Notes under the pieces: generated by a model
Told to the model about the DNA's origin: nothing
Databases searched by the model: none
What the model saw: only the letters and a program-made list of their open reading frames with translations
NCBI RefSeq assembly: GCF_028912405.1
Contig: NZ_JAKELO010000002.1
Location: 1,125,276-1,189,275, forward strand
Direction of reading: 5' to 3'
Length of the DNA: 64,000 bases
Origin: Methanogenium marinum
Lineage (GTDB): Archaea; Halobacteriota; Methanomicrobia; Methanomicrobiales; Methanomicrobiaceae
In this document: one piece after another, positions 60,496 through 64,000 of the stretch
Layout: the number at the start of each line of letters is the position of its first letter
How positions within the stretch are numbered: position 1 is the first letter of the stretch
Translations under genes and position numbers: made by a program

Positions 60496-60747
60496 GTGAA
60501 GACCCCGATTATTCTCGTCATAGGAATTATGGCTGCGATTGCTGCCATGGTATTATCATTCCCTGTGTCATCCTTGCCAGGATGGGAAAATCATTCCGGC
60601 AGCAAAATCTCAAACATCATTTCCCAGCCTGAAGAATGTTCAGACATTTATTTGAGAGAACGGGTCGGGTCGGGTCGGGTCGGGCCGGACCATACGGATG
60701 TGCCCGGCAGAAAAACTGAGGGAGGGATGTTCCATAAAATTAAATAA
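60496..60747 (+). CDS. Possible small secreted protein with an internal 5-bp repeat
   Basis: From GTG 60496 the 83-residue frame gives a signal-like KTPIILVIGIMAAIAAMVLS followed by hydrophilic sequence. Near the end, (CGGGT)4 at 60661-60680 translates as GSGRVG. The frame extends upstream to a TTG at 60385 in less plausible sequence. The call rests on the signal-like N-terminus alone. The 3' part overlaps the leader of the next gene. Confidence 0.35.
   Translation: MKTPIILVIGIMAAIAAMVLSFPVSSLPGWENHSGSKISNIISQPEECSDIYLRERVGSGRVGPDHTDVPGRKTEGGMFHKIK
60661..60684. repeat. Pentanucleotide microsatellite (CGGGT)n
   Basis: Four perfect CGGGT units followed by CGGG. As the unit is not a multiple of three, slippage would change the frame of the overlying small gene. 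Confidence 0.8.
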
Positions 60748-60781
60748 TTTTAATGGAGATTATCGAATCAGGGGAACCAGT

Positions 60782-61009
60782 ATGGGTGTCAAAAGCTTCA
60801 GCATAACAGATAGTGTCTATGAGAAATACTCCACCGAATGCAAACGTCTTGGCCTTAATATGAGCAAACAGATTGAGAATTTCATGAAGTTCCAGCTCGA
60901 AGAAGAATTTGCCCTGAGAGAAGAGTACATTGAAAAGCTGGCAAAAATCCGAAAAGAGCGGTTCTCACCGGTGGCAGATTTCGAGAAACACTTTGAAGAC
61001 AGTGTTTGA
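60782..61009 (+). CDS. Small ribbon-helix-helix-like protein
   Basis: The 75-residue product begins GVKSFSITDSVYEKYSTECK, then LGLNMSKQIENFMKFQLEEE, a beta-helix-helix pattern typical of RHH DNA-binding antitoxins or element regulators. A basic C-terminal helix follows. GGGGA about eight bases before ATG 60782 supports the start. No toxin-like gene follows directly. It may regulate the element or be an orphan antitoxin. Confidence 0.65.
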   Translation: MGVKSFSITDSVYEKYSTECKRLGLNMSKQIENFMKFQLEEEFALREEYIEKLAKIRKERFSPVADFEKHFEDSV

Positions 61010-61119
61010 TACACTTACAAGATGGGTCATTTGTATCGCCTGTATATTTCTGAAACACCCGATTAGTAATCTAAATTAAGGCAAATATTAAATTATAAAA
61101 AAATTATAATCCTAAAACA

Positions 61120-62808
61120 ATGAGTCCCCCCATACACGATTATTTTTTAGAACTTCTCCCTGCGAATTTTGATACAATGGCAATTCTCTCTTTAACAGCA
61201 ACAATTGTTGCAACTATGATTGCATTGATATTCGCAATATCACAGATACTGATCCAGCAATCCTCAACAAAATTTAGTATCAAGGTTGCAGAATATTTCT
61301 ATAAGGACAGATACCTCCTGATATCTCTGTCATTTGGATTTTCAACAATAATCTCATCATTAATTGGAATATGGGTGAATTTTGGTCCTCAATACTATGC
61401 CATAATTTTTGTATATTTTTTAATTTTCCTAACATCTCTGATAATGTATTACTTTAATTTTGATTCATACTTGAGAGCCGACAAAATTGCAGACAGAATT
61501 AAAAGTTCCCTTCAAAAATGCCTTAATGGAAATAATAATGATGGGATAGATTGTTTTGAGAAAAATTCGGAAATTCTTACAGAAATTACAAAATCATGTC
61601 TTCGAGCAAGGGATCGGGAGTCAGCAAATAATTTCATTAAATCTTACATATCCATACTTCGTTCGCTGGCAATAAACACAAAAAATACCAAAATTCAAAA
61701 CAAAGAAAGGATAAAATTTGTGCAAATAATATACAAAAACCTATACAATATTTTTGAAGAATCAATTTTCGAAGACTCACCCGTTCTCGATCGCTATTGG
61801 ATTCATTTTAATGAAATTCTACATTATTCGTTAGACTCAAACATTAAAAACGAAACATCAAAATATGTTCAAACTTTTACAAAACTAATAATCGATAGTG
61901 AACAATACAATCAATATAAGAGAGAAATCCACGCATTTTGCTACAATTCTAATATTAATTCAATATCATTCTCATTTGAATCCCAAATTAACCAGATAAG
62001 ATATAGAGATGAAATAAAAGAATTAAACTATCTAATTAATTTCAAAATAAACACAGATATTAATGCAAAAAGTGAAATTGAGAGTGAAATATTTGAAATT
62101 TGCGATAACATCAATAATAATAAGGATTCCAATATTCAGATTGAAACCGACAAACTTATATTTAATTTATCAAATTTAGAATCAACCTTGATCGTTCACA
62201 ATCTATTTTTTGATGTCGGATCATATTTGGTCTATTGCATAGATATTGGTAAAATCGATGCAAGATCCTATTTAAAGGAATTATTTGACTGTACAAATCC
62301 GCGAACAAATATGACAAATATTCTAAATCAACCACCAATTATCCTTGATCCATTCCATTTATTGTGTGCCTATTTCTATCATGGAAGTGGTGATAAATAT
62401 TATTACGTATCACCTGAAACTTCACTTTATTCAAACTCTTTTGTTGACCCTATAGAATATCGACAAAAATTTTTATTGCTATCAATTGGATTTTGCTATT
62501 TAAAGAAAAATAACTGGACCTCTATTCCTCACTATTCATCAAACGATAAAAAAGAAATAGCCGATTATTTTGAATTTTTAGAGTTATGTTTAGAAAACTC
62601 AGAAGCATTTCATGAAACTATAATGGAAATCGAAACTGAAAAGGAATATTGGTATCCTTTATTCGGAGTTGAATTTTACAATATTATAAGTGAATTATAT
62701 TCTTGGAATAGTTTACTTGAAGAAAAAAGTGGTGAGATTTTAAATAAGCTAGATCAACATCCTCATGTTGATGGAACCGAAAATGGTAGTATAACCAAAC
62801 GTCTGTAA
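61120..62808 (+). CDS. Large AT-rich membrane protein, family unknown
   Basis: The 562-residue product has three membrane helices near the N-terminus (AILSLTATIVATMIALIFAI, LLISLSFGFSTIISSLIGIW, YAIIFVYFLIFLTSLIMYYF), followed by about 430 residues of Asn/Ile/Lys-rich, mainly helical cytoplasmic sequence without a recognised motif. Base composition is far lower in GC than the core genes, pointing to transfer. The neighbour, a TerB_N protein, suggests a stress or defence context, but this is only context. The gap to the next gene (62809-63051) is AT-rich and empty. Confidence 0.65.
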   Translation: MSPPIHDYFLELLPANFDTMAILSLTATIVATMIALIFAISQILIQQSSTKFSIKVAEYFYKDRYLLISLSFGFSTIISSLIGIWVNFGPQYYAIIFVYFLIFLTSLIMYYFNFDSYLRADKIADRIKSSLQKCLNGNNNDGIDCFEKNSEILTEITKSCLRARDRESANNFIKSYISILRSLAINTKNTKIQNKERIKFVQIIYKNLYNIFEESIFEDSPVLDRYWIHFNEILHYSLDSNIKNETSKYVQTFTKLIIDSEQYNQYKREIHAFCYNSNINSISFSFESQINQIRYRDEIKELNYLINFKINTDINAKSEIESEIFEICDNINNNKDSNIQIETDKLIFNLSNLESTLIVHNLFFDVGSYLVYCIDIGKIDARSYLKELFDCTNPRTNMTNILNQPPIILDPFHLLCAYFYHGSGDKYYYVSPETSLYSNSFVDPIEYRQKFLLLSIGFCYLKKNNWTSIPHYSSNDKKEIADYFEFLELCLENSEAFHETIMEIETEKEYWYPLFGVEFYNIISELYSWNSLLEEKSGEILNKLDQHPHVDGTENGSITKRL

Positions 62809-63051
62809 ATATTAATGGATTTTTTTATTGTCCCAACAACAGCATAACATCATAATTCAAACAAAATAGCAGAATATTGAATTTAATATTAGCTGTTTAT
62901 TGTCTTAAATTTGGAATTTATGAGTAACAGGATCATTAGTGATAGTTTTCAGTTAGCAACTGAATCTTGTATCCTTGATAATTATGGGGATTATTCCGAT
63001 TATAAATAACTTTAAGGTGTGAAAACCTCAATCAAAAATCAGTGATAAATA

Positions 63052-64000
63052 ATGGGATTATTTGACTTTCTAAATAAAAAAGGTCGGGTGAATGAAAAAA
63101 ACGTTCAAAAAATAACTGAAAAACAAAATAATACTGAAATACTAACATCCCAAAAACCGGCCCCATTTTTCGAAAATATGAAGATATCTGAAAATATCAA
63201 ACAACTTCTCTGGTTTGGTGATGGGAAATTTAAAAATTACAATCCAAGGAGTGACCAAAGCACTTCATACGAGAATGAACTGTTCAGGATTACATTTTCA
63301 TTTCATGACGTTACAGAACCCAGCCTGATTTACACCAAATTGCCCATTGATTTGAGAACAAATCCTAAGAATGTAGAAGAACTTGGGTATTATCCATCCT
63401 ATGAAGGACTCAATCCTCAACAGAGATTCGTTTACTTAAATTGGCTCAAAGATACCACAAAACCTATTGATATCGGATATGCATTTATTTTTTATTATGG
63501 ATTAGAGCGCCATCTGATATCAGGGAAATATTCAGATGCGACAGACACAATTTTGAATCTTCGTCAATATCACAAAAACAACTCATTCCTCTCCTATTCC
63601 GCAAATGCCCTCATAATGTCTGCAATTTTGCACAAAGATAAAGAAACTCTATCCAGAGTATTAGAACATGTAAATGAGACCAGTTACAGTAGCAGCGTTG
63701 TTCTTCTGGGTAAGTATCTGATGCAGATGGATTTGACAATTGACGAGATAATTTCAATTAGTTCATCTGTCGGTTTCACAAATAAGCGATATATCAAAGA
63801 ATACCCCGATCTATTCAAAGAATCACTTGAATCAATTCTTATGGACAAATTTGGAAAAGATACCTATCCAATTTACGAATTAAATATGCAATACCCATCA
63901 AATCCCATCATGTCATTTGCAAATATTTCTTTGGATGGAGATGTCCGATCACCTGTTCTCCCCGACCTAATGCAAAGTCCTGAATTCTCTTCATCAATTA
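63052..64000 (+). CDS. TerB_N-domain protein (partial, runs off the window)
   Basis: The reading frame stays open for 316 residues to the window end. Residues about 110-160 carry the TerB_N signature: YPSYEGLNPQQRFVYLNWLK, then IDIGYAFIFYYGLERHLISG. The first 45 residues are a basic, Asn-rich leader (GLFDFLNKKGRVNE). TerB_N proteins usually also have a TerB/TerB_C part, which would lie beyond the edge; they are linked to tellurite, phage or stress resistance. AGTGATAAATA before ATG 63052 is a fair ribosome site. It is AT-rich like the gene before it. Confidence 0.8.
   Translation, partial: MGLFDFLNKKGRVNEKNVQKITEKQNNTEILTSQKPAPFFENMKISENIKQLLWFGDGKFKNYNPRSDQSTSYENELFRITFSFHDVTEPSLIYTKLPIDLRTNPKNVEELGYYPSYEGLNPQQRFVYLNWLKDTTKPIDIGYAFIFYYGLERHLISGKYSDATDTILNLRQYHKNNSFLSYSANALIMSAILHKDKETLSRVLEHVNETSYSSSVVLLGKYLMQMDLTIDEIISISSSVGFTNKRYIKEYPDLFKESLESILMDKFGKDTYPIYELNMQYPSNPIMSFANISLDGDVRSPVLPDLMQSPEFSSSI

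Overview
The window is a piece of an archaeal chromosome, most likely from a methanogen of the order Methanomicrobiales or a close relative. This rests on an MtrH-like tetrahydromethanopterin methyltransferase, a CbiZ-type corrinoid salvage enzyme, an archaeal phosphoglycerate kinase, PEGA, NHL and TPR proteins of the kind common in these organisms, a membrane-bound two-HTH regulator, and TATA-type promoters with frequent GGAG/GGTGA ribosome sites. The species is not identified. No rRNA, tRNA or CRISPR array was recognised.

Layout. 0-5.6 kb: a broken remnant, cbiZ, a thioredoxin/CcdA pair, pgk, a QueG-like iron-sulfur protein and a small zinc protein. 6-15 kb: a frameshifted UPF0114 gene, a polyferredoxin-like membrane protein, several unknown membrane proteins, a rhomboid-like protease, a PEGA surface protein, a BAAT-type hydrolase and an FMN reductase. 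15-29 kb: enolase, a transposase remnant, a V4R/histidine kinase pair, an NHL propeller, a 13-repeat TPR protein, stress and redox genes (DUF1059, PNPOx-like, SOUL, MsrA-glutaredoxin), an ACT/UPF0210 pair and an M3 peptidase. 29-35.6 kb: a cell-surface region with two duplicated beta-carbonic anhydrases, two secreted proteins sharing one N-terminal module, and a membrane-bound regulator.

35.7-40.5 kb holds the most interesting system: an MtrH-like methyltransferase, a ferredoxin/ASKHA corrinoid activator, a corrinoid protein and a UroD-fold methyltransferase. This is the gene set of the methoxyl-transferring Mto systems, in which a methyl group passes from an O-methyl donor to a corrinoid protein and then directly to tetrahydromethanopterin. 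The corrinoid salvage gene at the left edge fits such a demand.

41-64 kb is an accessory region. It contains a decaying family of zinc-ribbon membrane proteins with a shared, apparently leaderless promoter, an AT-rich MBOAT/SGNH O-acylation pair, two flavodoxin paralogs, a 40-bp tandem repeat, a MntA/HepT toxin-antitoxin pair, and a primase-helicase of an integrated element with a relic of a second copy. A dispersed promoter-associated repeat lies upstream of small membrane-protein genes. The AT-rich right end carries a large unknown membrane protein and a TerB_N protein that runs off the window. Many ordinary-looking gaps hold fragments of dead genes, so the region has turned over repeatedly.
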